Assembly (NCBI GenBank): GCA_903944255.1
Contig: CAJARE010000267.1
Span: 1-39,515, forward strand
Reading direction: 5' to 3'
Source of the DNA: an uncultured beta proteobacterium
GTDB taxonomy: Bacteria; Pseudomonadota; Gammaproteobacteria; Burkholderiales; Burkholderiaceae
DNA length: 39,515 nucleotides
This document shows, piece by piece, positions 1-11,000 of the stretch. Each line of letters starts with the position of its first letter. The first letter of the stretch is position 1. The notes under the pieces were generated by a model. That model ran no database searches. It worked only from the letters and a program-made list of their open reading frames with translations, and was not told the DNA's origin. The translations under genes were made by a program, and so were the position numbers.

Positions 1-3000
1 AGCTAAGTACTTGGAAAGAAAGCCATGGAAATTCAAGAGATACACTTAGCAAGAAGCTGGATAAGGCCTCTAAGGATAGAGAAGAACTTACTGCTGGAAA
101 AACCAGCTGAATTAGCTTAGGTGAAGTTGATTTCGGCAGTATTTTAGTCAGGACTTGTAATTGCTTTAATATGCACTCAGCATAAAAAGCAAACTTTACG
201 TCATGACTATTTTCCACACACTTAGGGAGAGAGATGCATTTCCAACTTGTTAGTTTTGAATTTAAGGTAACGGCATCTATCTCATCAATATCAGAAAGCC
301 AAACAATGATTTCATCAAAATTATCTTCTTCTAATTTTGCGCCATTTGAAAGATAGTATTTCGACCAATAAGGTTCAAATAACTGGGTCTGATTTGAAAC
401 ATCTGGCTCATAGGTACGCGTAGCAAAACCTAGCAAGAGCATAGTTAATGAACCTTGTTCATCCATCAATGTAAGATCTAGCGTACGTACCCTATTATTA
501 GAACTCTCCACTTGAGAATTTTTAATATGAACCCACATATTTCTTGAGCATTCCCCAAGCAGACGAATACTTTCAATAGCGAACGGTAATGCTGCCAACT
601 CCTTGCTTTCACCTTTATCGTCTAATGTCATTCCTACTGCAGCTTGGAATGCACCATCCAAAAGACTCGGGTGCAACCCAAAGGCTTCAGGAAAGCCTGG
701 CAAGTGGGAAGGAAGATGTAATTTGGCTAATACCTGAGGATTGCCATTTTCATCTTTTGCAACGGCTAAGGACTCAATTGCCTGATGACCAGGTCCATAA
801 TTGATCCCAAGAGTCTTAAAGGTGCTATAGATATCATCAGCAGAAAATATCCGCGGATTCATATCATAGAACTTTTGAATACTTTGGACTGGGTAAATAC
901 CTGCCTTAATTTGAATAGAAACTAAATCTGGGGCACCATCCTTAGTAATGCGAGCTTGGGCATAAACGTTAGAAACACCATCATTACCTATACTACTTAC
1001 CTCAATGCGGACTGGTAGGTCATCGCTATCAACCACTTTTGTTAAACGCACTACACATGGTCCCTTTACCTTAAGAGGCTTTAGCCATACAACTTGCCCT
1101 ATGTGGAATGAGGTTCCAAAGTATTGTGTTGCAGCGATACGAATTAATTCCAGATAAAGAACTCCAGGCATAACTGGTTCATTACCGATGCAATGATCTA
1201 CGATAAAAAATTCTGTGCCCGTTAAATCAATCTCTAGAATATTTTCATCAATTTTACGCAGTAAAAAAGAGGAGTTATTATTGTTATTAACAGTTTTGAT
1301 GAGTGGATTAGGGCCTTCTTGCTCAAGCCAAAATCTTTTTCCCTCAAAGGGATAAGTTGGTAGCCATATTCTTTTGCGTTCGCCAATAAGGGAAAGAGAG
1401 GGCCATTGAATAGGCTCGCCAAGCACCCACTGAGAAGCTACTTCTTGGGCAGTTCCGGCAATCTCTTTTATGCCACTAGTTTTGCGATTAACAACGCCTT
1501 CGAGAGCTTGCGAACTATCTCCATCTAAATAGGCATTCAATTGGCTAATAAGATCAAAGCCATCTTGAACAATGAAAGCCAGGCGATAGCGCATTGAGTC
1601 TCTTCCAACCTGGAGGGTAAAAGCAATATCAGCTAATTGATCATCACTTATCTCATCAAAACCTGTCAAATGTACTTGTAAATTTTTTACTATTTTATTG
1701 AGTGCTGACTCAGTTCTAGCAGAAAGTGGAACAATATAGGGTTTGTTCATATTAGATGAGTGGCCAACATAGTCTTCTTGAGGGGCTCTGTATTCCTCAA
1801 GCACTAAGTGCGCATTTGCACCACCCGCCCCAAACGAGCTCAATCCAGCTCTCCTGGGAACCTCCAATCCATCAATGATAGGGCGATCCCATTTTCGAGG
1901 TTTATCAAGCAGATAGAATGGACTATTTAATAAATCAATTAATTGATTTGGTTTCGAACAGTGTAAGCTTTGATACATTAATCCATGCTTCATCGATAAT
2001 AGAATTTTAATTATTCCAGCGACGCCTGCCGCTGTTTCAGCATGACCTATATTGGACTTCACTGATCCAATTCCGCAGTGCGGAATTATTGGACTTTTAT
2101 ACCCATGTTCACGATACAGTTCCTCAAAAGATTTTTTTAAACCATCTATTTCAATAGGATCACCTAAAGAGGTTCCTGTACCATGACATTCAATCATCGA
2201 TATTGAACGGGGATCAAAGCCGGCTTGACGATGAGCCTCAACTATCAATTGAGCCTGTGCCTTTGCGTTTGGAGCAGTTAATGAAGTAGCGCTTCCGCCA
2301 TGATTTTCAGAGGATCCTCTAATAACTCCCAATATAGAATCGCCATCACGCTCTGCATGATCAAGACGCTTCAGCAGTATTGCTCCCACTCCATCTGCAC
2401 GTGCATAACCATTCGCATCCTCTGAAAATGTTTTACATCTTCCATCAATACTGAGCATGCCTACTTTAGAAAACATAATATGTTGATCCGGCGTCAAAAT
2501 AAGATTTGAACCGCCTGCAATTGCCATCTCACAACCTTCATGACGAATACTCATTACTGCTCGATGAATAGCTACTAGAGAGCTAGAACATGCAGTATCA
2601 ATCACTTGACTTGGACCACTTATATCAAGCATATAAGAAAGACGATTCGGGCAAAAAACATGCCCAAGCCCTGTCATCTGCATAGCATCCATTAATCCAC
2701 TGCGATTAACTAAATTGGTGTAATCCTGTAAATTAATACCCAGGAAAATTCCGATCTTTTTTCCGGATAGGGAGGAAGGGGCATAACCAGCACCTTCTAT
2801 CAAATTCCATACACATTCTATAAATACTCGATGTTGGGGATCTATTAACTCTGCCTCCTTGGGGGAGATAGAGAAAAAAGATGCATCAAAATGATCATGC
2901 CCTGGTATAAAACCACCGAACTTAACATCAGTGAAGGCCCCTTTTTTAGGGTCACCATCGACGCTCTTCCAGTTCCAACGGTCTGGTGGAATTTCTTCAA

Positions 3001-3742
3001 TGCAATCATCTCCGTTACGTAGATGTTGCTCAAAAGTATGCAAATTAATGCTTTTAGAAAACTTTCCTTCCATTGAAATTATTGCTATAGGCATTGAAGC
3101 AAGCTTAGAAGCTTTTTTATCACCCTCTTGTGAATTCAAGGCACTTGAGAGATCATTAGATTGAATATTTTTACTATTAATAGCGCGATGACGACTCAAC
3201 CATTTAGCCGCGCTAGAATTATTAATAATGCCCTCAGGAGTAGCGCTATCAGCTAGTGCGCCAGTACCTTTAGTATTAAGCTGCAATTTGTCTGTAAAAT
3301 TATTTTTTATGTAATGTGATTCAATCTCTTTGCTATAACGGGAACTCAAAATAGCTATAAGCTCTTCATAGTTTTTTGCTTCAAAAAAAGTTGTAGGGGC
3401 AATAGAGACTTTTAAAAATCTTGATATTTGAACCATTAGTTCTGTAATAGCAATTGAATCAACGCCATAGCTAGATAAACTTACTGTAGGATCTATTTGA
3501 CTCAAAGGCATCTTTAAAACTTTTGAGACAATACTTAAAATATCGCTCTCAAGGCGCTGTGTATTAATGTTCTCCGGCTGCGTTACATCAAATCCAACTG
3601 GTGAATTATTAGTTTTTAAAACTTGGGAATGGATATTTGCCAGAACACGGAGCTCCTGATCAATTAAATCAGACATCTTTGACTCTAATGATCCATTTAA
3701 GTTGGATGCCTCCAACTTGGATTGATCTTGACTATTTGTCAT
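1..3742 (-). CDS. trans-AT PKS, ACP-KS-DH-KR, truncated by window edge
   Basis: An open frame runs without a stop from ATG at 3742 to the left edge (1247 codons), so the C-terminus is missing. Domains: ACP with GVDSI, Ser near residue 96; KS about 215-640 with DTACSSS (Cys near 385), ECHGTGT and SNIGH, so the Cys-His-His set is intact; a KS linker ending PTYPFEGKRFW; DH about 815-1090 with His near 850 (VDHCIGNEPVMPG) and Asp near 1029 (LLDGAFQ), which looks catalytically competent; then the start of a ketoreductase structural subdomain (LVFPAVSSSL onward). There is no AT. It begins 2 nt after the flavin monooxygenase gene, with only a weak AAGAG-like RBS, and is probably translationally coupled. 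The N-terminal ACP completes the module whose KS and dead DH end the 7012-residue protein. Later modules, the release domain and any HCS cassette would lie to the left. The KR active site is not visible. Confidence 0.93.
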   Translation of the reverse strand, partial: MTNSQDQSKLEASNLNGSLESKMSDLIDQELRVLANIHSQVLKTNNSPVGFDVTQPENINTQRLESDILSIVSKVLKMPLSQIDPTVSLSSYGVDSIAITELMVQISRFLKVSIAPTTFFEAKNYEELIAILSSRYSKEIESHYIKNNFTDKLQLNTKGTGALADSATPEGIINNSSAAKWLSRHRAINSKNIQSNDLSSALNSQEGDKKASKLASMPIAIISMEGKFSKSINLHTFEQHLRNGDDCIEEIPPDRWNWKSVDGDPKKGAFTDVKFGGFIPGHDHFDASFFSISPKEAELIDPQHRVFIECVWNLIEGAGYAPSSLSGKKIGIFLGINLQDYTNLVNRSGLMDAMQMTGLGHVFCPNRLSYMLDISGPSQVIDTACSSSLVAIHRAVMSIRHEGCEMAIAGGSNLILTPDQHIMFSKVGMLSIDGRCKTFSEDANGYARADGVGAILLKRLDHAERDGDSILGVIRGSSENHGGSATSLTAPNAKAQAQLIVEAHRQAGFDPRSISMIECHGTGTSLGDPIEIDGLKKSFEELYREHGYKSPIIPHCGIGSVKSNIGHAETAAGVAGIIKILLSMKHGLMYQSLHCSKPNQLIDLLNSPFYLLDKPRKWDRPIIDGLEVPRRAGLSSFGAGGANAHLVLEEYRAPQEDYVGHSSNMNKPYIVPLSARTESALNKIVKNLQVHLTGFDEISDDQLADIAFTLQVGRDSMRYRLAFIVQDGFDLISQLNAYLDGDSSQALEGVVNRKTSGIKEIAGTAQEVASQWVLGEPIQWPSLSLIGERKRIWLPTYPFEGKRFWLEQEGPNPLIKTVNNNNNSSFLLRKIDENILEIDLTGTEFFIVDHCIGNEPVMPGVLYLELIRIAATQYFGTSFHIGQVVWLKPLKVKGPCVVRLTKVVDSDDLPVRIEVSSIGNDGVSNVYAQARITKDGAPDLVSIQIKAGIYPVQSIQKFYDMNPRIFSADDIYSTFKTLGINYGPGHQAIESLAVAKDENGNPQVLAKLHLPSHLPGFPEAFGLHPSLLDGAFQAAVGMTLDDKGESKELAALPFAIESIRLLGECSRNMWVHIKNSQVESSNNRVRTLDLTLMDEQGSLTMLLLGFATRTYEPDVSNQTQLFEPYWSKYYLSNGAKLEEDNFDEIIVWLSDIDEIDAVTLNSKLTSWKCISLPKCVENSHDVKFAFYAECILKQLQVLTKILPKSTSPKLIQLVFPAVSSSLSLEALSSFLLSVSLEFPWLSFQVLS

Positions 3743-3744
3743 AA

Positions 3745-5064
3745 TTAGACTCTTGCACTTTCAGACACTTCATCCAGCATATCTCTGTACTTACGCATTT
3801 GTGCAAGTAACTTCCAAAGATCGGCTTCCCATAAATGTCGATGTGATTTCACAAAGTAATTTTGTCCAATATCAGGCACATCATTTCGTTTTGCATTTAG
3901 AAATTTCTTTAGCCCATCAGTTTGACCAAAATAAGCACGCGTATAACTCACAACATAAGAGCCCTGCGTCTTCAAACCGTCACCAAGACCACCAGCTGCA
4001 TTAATGAAACCCATAAATAAGAGATTATCCAGATTGCGCGGAGTTGAATGCAAGAATAAATCTGGAATAGCAGAAGACCATTCTAGTAAAGCAGAATCAA
4101 TAAAAGGAAAATCTCTGTCGTAACCTGTCGCATAGATAACTACATCTACCTTTTCCTTGGAGCCATCCTTAAACCATATTTGCTTATCGTCAAATCGAGA
4201 AACTTCCCCTTTCGGGACAATATCCCCATGTCCAATGTAGTAAAGAATTTGAGAATTCATAATGGGGTGTGCGGCATCTAGTGGATAGTCTGGTCGCAAA
4301 AGTCCATAGTCTTGGCCATCAAAACCAGCCAAACGGAATACCTGCTCAATATAGGCTAAAGTTTCTGCTTTGCTAGAAAATTTACCTCCCAATTCCATCA
4401 TCCACTGCGGAGTTGGTTTGCCCCCAATAAACTTTGGTTGATAATAATAGCCACGACGAGTACTATGAAAAACTGCACTGCCGTGATGTACTGCGTCTAC
4501 GGCAATATCGCAACCTGAATTTCCCGCTCCAATGACTAGGACTCTCTTTTGCTTGAGCTGATTTGGAGACTTATATTGACAAGTATGAAATATATCGCCG
4601 CTAAATTGACCGGGGATAGCAAAATCCGGATATCGCGGTTTACGTTGTAATCCATTACAAATAACAACTAATCCATATATTTCTTTTTTTCCATTTTCAG
4701 TAATAATTTGCCAGTTTCCATCCATTGGCTTAAGTGATATTACTCGAGAGTTAAAATAGGTATGATCATATATCCCATAATGAAGAGCATATGCACGAAT
4801 ATATTCAAGCATCTTGTCATGCCGTGGATATTGGGCATAGCTTTCAGGCATTGGGAAATCAGGTATTTGCGTATTAAATTTTGGTGATATCAAATGTAAA
4901 CTTGGGTAGGTTCTCCCACACTCAGCCGAGCTATTCCATACGCCGCCAAAATCATCTTCGGACTCATATAAATCAAAAGCAATCCCTGCCTCTTTAAGCT
5001 CGCGTCCAACTCCTATTCCAGTAGGGCCGCCGCCTATGATTGCTACTTTTTTAAGAATATTCAT
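3745..5064 (-). CDS. FAD-dependent monooxygenase of FMO/Baeyer-Villiger type
   Basis: This 439-residue flavoprotein has an N-terminal FAD-binding motif (IGGGPTGIGVG, residues 10-20), FGGVWN near 40, the FMO/BVMO fingerprint-like FSGDIFHTCQY near 155-165 and an NADPH-binding VIGAGNSGCDIA near 175. The family inserts one oxygen from O2 next to a ketone or on a heteroatom using FAD and NADPH. It lies between the giant PKS (9 nt gap) and the next PKS gene (2 nt gap), precisely where a module is split into KS6-DH* and ACP. Embedded flavin monooxygenases of trans-AT PKSs (the OocK type from oocydin biosynthesis is the known precedent) perform Baeyer-Villiger oxygen insertion on carrier-bound chains. 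A role on the ACP-bound beta-keto intermediate here is inference; post-PKS oxidation is the alternative. Confidence 0.9.
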   Translation of the reverse strand: MNILKKVAIIGGGPTGIGVGRELKEAGIAFDLYESEDDFGGVWNSSAECGRTYPSLHLISPKFNTQIPDFPMPESYAQYPRHDKMLEYIRAYALHYGIYDHTYFNSRVISLKPMDGNWQIITENGKKEIYGLVVICNGLQRKPRYPDFAIPGQFSGDIFHTCQYKSPNQLKQKRVLVIGAGNSGCDIAVDAVHHGSAVFHSTRRGYYYQPKFIGGKPTPQWMMELGGKFSSKAETLAYIEQVFRLAGFDGQDYGLLRPDYPLDAAHPIMNSQILYYIGHGDIVPKGEVSRFDDKQIWFKDGSKEKVDVVIYATGYDRDFPFIDSALLEWSSAIPDLFLHSTPRNLDNLLFMGFINAAGGLGDGLKTQGSYVVSYTRAYFGQTDGLKKFLNAKRNDVPDIGQNYFVKSHRHLWEADLWKLLAQMRKYRDMLDEVSESARV

Positions 5065-5073
5065 GGAATTTTT

Positions 5074-8000
5074 CTACTGAAGTCTAATTTGCGAGAGATT
5101 GCTATAGTCTTCAGCCATTAAGCCATCCAAAACTAATTTTGGCTTACCATCAGAATCAAATATCTCTATATTTACTGATCGATTTGCACTGTTTGACCAA
5201 ACTCGAATAATGAAATCATCTGGCAAAGGTCCATCTTGCTGAATTGAATTCAACATGAATGGAAAATGAGTTGCTAATTTCTTATTTTTATTCTGTACAG
5301 TTTCAATACTTTCTATATCTATACATTCCATCATATAAAAAGAATATAAATCCCAAATGAAATTAAGAGGGAGTGATGGGGCTATCTTAGTAGTCCGATC
5401 TTTTTGACTAACCCGAGCTATAAGTTGCAGTTCATTAAGTAAAACACTACTAATATCGAAATTCATTAGAGTTTCGCGCTTAGAAAATTTAATGAATTTT
5501 TTTGTTATATCGGTAGCAGAAAGATTTTCCTTCAAGTCAAATTCTGCAGGCCAGTATCCTTCATTAAAATCGAGTATTACTTCACCTACATGGTAGGCTA
5601 CTGTTTCATCTCCATCTGCTGAAATATGGTAAATCAAACCATGCTCATCAGATTCAATCACGACCTGCAATTCACGAGCATGCCCGTTAATTGCTACCGG
5701 GCTACCCCAAACTAAGTTCTTTAAACCAACCACCTTTTTAGTAGTTGCTTTTTCTGCAGCGGCTAGGGCCATCGCCGGATAGAAGAATCCTGGTAGTAAT
5801 TTTTCACCATCAATTTCATATCGATTCAACCAGGACTCAGATCCGTTTAAGGTTTTTGAAGAGTTACTAAACTGAGGCATCACATGTATTTCTTCGACTA
5901 TCTGAGGCGAAGAAATTTGTAAAGAATCTTCAGCATCAATCCAATGTCGAGTTCTTGCAAAGGGATAGCCAGGCAAACCAATGCGTCTGTGTAGACAAGC
6001 ATCCTGTAGCTTCATCCAATTAATTTTTACTCCCGATACCCATAATTGAGAAATTTTTTCCACACTATTAGAGGCGAACCATGACTCCAACAGCAAAGCA
6101 ATGTCTTCATCATTACTAAATAGAGCAGAGATTGGTTTGCCTTCTGCTTCTAAGTAAATATCATTATTAAATTGTGATTGAATAATCCGAGATAGCTTCT
6201 CTAATAAATCTTCTCTGCTATTAAATACAAAAGAAATTCTTGCATCGTAAACTTGCCTAGCAACTTGTAGCGTGTGCGCTAGATTTCCAAGGCTAATATC
6301 AAACTTAGATTCAACAAAATTTTTGATAGAGAACACATAATCAATCAACTGTTCTTTTGTTTTTGCAGAAAGAACAAAAATATACTTACTTATTAATGGT
6401 AATTTATTTTCAGTATGCAAATTAGTATCAACTGATTGACCTTCTTCAAGGACCAGATGTGCATTAGTTCCACTAAATCCAAATGCACTAATTGCAGCAC
6501 GCCTAGGTGTAGAGCTAACTTTATCCCAATTTTTTAACTCTTGATTTATGTAAAATGGGGTGTTATCCAACTGAATATGGCTATTCTGTACTTTGAAATT
6601 TGCGCTTGGGGGTAGCTTTTGATATTCCAAAGCTAGCAATGCTTTAAGAACGCCGGCGATACCCGCGCTCGCGAGCAAATGGCCAACATTAGCCTTTACT
6701 GAACCAATAGCGCAATAGCTTTGCTTCTCTGAAAGAACACCAAAAACTTCACTTAATCCTTCAATCTCAATAGGATCACCAAGCGCTGTACCGGTCCCAT
6801 GCGCTTCAATTAGGCTAATTGTGGCGGGATCAATGGAGAATTTATTATAAATATCCCCAATTAAACGACTCTGTGCCTGTGGATTTGGCGCAGTAATGCC
6901 GTTTGTTTTGCCGTCTTGATTGACACCCCAGCCTCGGATAATTCCACGGATCGGATCTCCATCTCGTTCAGCATCGGCCAAACGTTTTAGCAGCACAACA
7001 CCAATACCTTCGCCAGGCACAAAACCATTAGCCCTGCTATCAAAAGCGAAACAACGTCCTTCAGGAGATAGCATACCCACTTTTGAAGTGTCAATATGCA
7101 TATCAGGCCCAATCAATATACATGCACCTCCAGCTATGGCAAGATCAACTTCGCCGAGCAAAAGACTATTACATGCCTGAGTAACTGCAACAAGAGAACT
7201 TGAGCATGCGGTATCAATAGAAATACATGGGCCGTGAAGATCTAAAATATAAGCAATTCGCGCAGCCAAAATAGAGCCAGAGCTTCCTATTAAGCTATAA
7301 GCATTTCGCGCTTTAACTAGTTCAGAATAACCACTATTTCCGCTGGCTACAAAAACGCCACATTGGGAACCTGCTAATTCTGAGGGTAAAATAGCAGCGT
7401 TCTCAATTACATGCCAGGCATGCTGAAGAAATAAACGCTGCTGTGGATCCATCAACTCTGCTTCACGTGGATTGATGTTGAAGAAATCAGCATCAAATCT
7501 ATCAATATCATCGATGCTACCCATCCACTTAGAATAAGATTTTTCTAGTGCAGTTGGATCAGAATCATAGTATTTAGAAACATCCCATCGATCAAATGGA
7601 ACCTCCTCAATGCAATCTCGTCCAGAGCTAATATTTTTCCAGAAATCTACAAGATTTAAGGCTTTGGGAAACCTCCCCGAGGCACCAATGATAGCAATGG
7701 CATCTGAAGACTCACGATTTATAAATTTCGGCAATGATTTGTGTCTATTCAAATCCTCAGGTTCAAATTTTTCTTGGGTATTGATACTCTTAAGTTCAGA
7801 ATCTAACTCTAACAATGCATTGAACTTTTCGGCTTGTATTGTTTCATGAGTATTCTGATTAGTGAGTGCATCATCACGCAATAAGAGCGAATTATTTTTG
7901 ATCAGCGTTTTAATATGTTCTGCAAGTACATTTACTGTTGGATGCATATAGACAACTGTTGCTGGCAGACTAATGTCAAATATTGAATTTATTTTTCTTA

Positions 8001-11000
8001 CCCAAATCAGTGCCAAAATAGAATCAAGACCTAGATCTAAAAATGTAGATTGAGCACGAATCTCAGTAGAATCAATCATGAGTTCGCTTGCCAAGGATTT
8101 AACTAATTCATCTCGAATCCATTCGGTAGCATCAAGTTTGCCTAAGAAAGAATTAATAGGAGCTTCATATGAAATATTAGACTCTGTGTTTGATAGAAAA
8201 CCCAGATTTACTTCTTCAGCCACCAAATTGACAGACAAATCCTTAATATGAGCAATAAATGCACCTACTGTAGGATGTCTATATACAACTGTTGCGGGTA
8301 AATTTAAATCAAATATATGATTTATTTTTCTTATCCAAGTTACGGCTAGTATTGAGTCTAGTCCAAGCGCAAGAAACCCAGATGCATCTGAAATTTCTGA
8401 AACATCAATCATTAATTCTTCGGCCAATGTCGAAAGCAACTTAGAGCGAACATCCAAGGGGTCGCTCTTATTAACATTCCTACTAGAACTTCTTGGTTTA
8501 GCTAAAGACAGATCAGCATTAATGCTTACTGAAGCGCCTTCAGAAAAATGTTGATTAATTTTTTCTAATACCTTCCTATTTCCAATGAAGGTTTTTTCAT
8601 GCATAGATAACTCTTTTACAAATATCTCTTCAAGACGCGCTGAAATTAAACGTCTTTTACCAGCTTTTTGAAAAATAAGCTCTTCACGCGAAGATCGAGC
8701 TAACTGGTGAGCTCGCTTAAGAGCTTGTGTTAGAACTTCCGCCCCTGGTATTGCAGTTATGCCAACGCCCCGTTCTAATAGAGTGTGCCCTCTATACTCT
8801 GCTGCAGTAAATAATATTTCTCTACCTAAATGATCACCCAGTCGTTCTGGAAAGATGAATGTTGCGCCTGCGCCAGGAGTAAAACCAAACCGCATGTAAT
8901 TACTGTGATAGATACTCTCTAAACTAAACAATGTTTCATCACAAAACATGCCCAACGACCAGCCAGCCCCAATAGCATGTCCTTGCATTGCCGCAATAAC
9001 TGGTAATTCACATTCAATTGGAAGCGTATAGACTTTTAAATCTGTAAATTTAGATTTTCCACTTTGAAGGCTTTCCAAGCCCTCATGAGTTCCACCACAA
9101 GCAAAATAAGCTCCATATCCAGTAAGTACCAATACTTTTAATTCTGGCATTTGAGATATACGTTCAAAAACTTCTATCAAACCATTCATTAATGCATCGT
9201 TAAATGAATTTTTCTGCTTTTCCTCGCGCATATGAATCACTGCAACTCCATCATCAAAAACTTCTAGCCTAACAACGGTTGTCTTTAATGAAATATCCTG
9301 GCGATGCTCCGGATTAGATGTTAACTTCTCTAAAGGAATCGAAAGAGGGGTCATTTTTAAATCAAGAAACTCAAATGAGTTTTTCCTCATATGCTGCTTC
9401 AATAGAACCAGAGACAATCGAGGAATAGCAACTAAATGATGAATGATCTCAAGTGCATAATCACTCATTTGATTTTGATCAACTGCAATCATCCCCGTTC
9501 TACAGGACTGGCATTCTAGACCAGTCATGAAGGTACTATTTCCTAAGATTCTCTTTGCAATATTGACATCTAAGTACCGTTGAAAAAATTCGAAATCTTC
9601 AGTTATGTCTAACGGAGGAAAGCCATATTGTCCATGGCTATCTAATATTACAAAATCGCAGAGCAATAGAAACATTAATCCTCTGCCTGATGCCCCACCC
9701 TTAACAGCTGCAACAATTGGAATTGAACATTCGAAGGTAAGTTTAGGTAATCTATTTTCAATTACCGAAAAATGGCTAGAATCATTCCATGGGGAATTAG
9801 CGTTGATGAAAACAGCTTTAATAGCTTCGTTCCGACCTGCAATTTCCAATTCCCTAACAAGCGCCTCTTGAAATTCTGCAGACCAAGAGCCATCAGTGAT
9901 CAGGTGTCGAATGCCCTCACGGTCAGGGGCCCTGGATATTGAAAATAACCCCCTACCTTCATCAGACTCCTGAATGGGTTGCAATAGCACTTTTTTTCTT
10001 ACTAACTCAGTCGATGTGTTTTCTAAGCTTGATTGTTTCAAATCTAGATAAATATTTTGATTTCTTGAATTTTTATCACCTTGTTTGATAATTGGAAAAA
10101 AATCATTAACGGGGACGTCCCCACCTACCCAATAACGATCCGACTTAAAAGGATATGTTGGGAGAGCTAATCGCCGATGCTTGGATTGATCGAATTGCAA
10201 ATCTAATCTAGCTTTGCTACCCCTCAAAAAGAGTTCACTCAACTGCTTCAAGCAGTTTAAATATTCTTCATTCTCTAGAAGCGTGTAGTTACGTACTGTC
10301 TGAATGATAGTATTTGCACTCTCGAGATCTGATGGCTCTTCATCTAATTCAGACTCAATCAATCTCATCTCTACGCCAGATGCAGAACCATTATTAAGCC
10401 ATTGATATAATTTGGTACGTAAGTCATCAAGACTTGTCACTACTATTGCAAGTCTATGAGAAAGGGGCCGCCGACCAGCGAGCAATGTAAATGCAAGATC
10501 TGCACAGTTAGATACCTGAGTAAGCTCTAAAAACTCAAGTAAATCTTTAGCGTACTGCTTAAGTTGTGCCTCACTCCGTGTTGAGAGTGCTATTAAATAG
10601 GCAGGACGGAGATTCTCATGGGCCTCTAATGGTGGTGGCTCTTGAATAACAAGATGTGCATTTGTACCACTAAATCCAAATGAGCTAATTGCAGCAAGTC
10701 GATTAGCCTCAGATGATGGGGCCCACTCAATCGGCTTATCGTTTAGATAAAAAGCACTATTTTCCAGGTGTATAGCAGGATTAAGGCCATCCAAATGAAT
10801 TGTAGGCGGAATTCGTTCATGCTTAATGGCTAGCAATACTTTAATTAAACCTGTAATGCCAGCCGCAGTAGTGGCATGACCTAAGTTTGATTTTACTGAC
10901 CCAAGAGCACAATAATGCTTATGTGAAGAGCTAGATGTATACACTCTATCCAGAGCTGAAAATTCAATTGGGTCCCCTAAAGGGGTGCCGGTTCCGTGAG

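Noticed and set aside
1-3742. Apparent lack of a long closed gene on the left, suggesting a decayed PKS
   Set aside because: The minus-strand frame is open for 1247 codons from ATG 3742 to the edge with ACP, KS and DH motifs intact; it is truncated only by the window.
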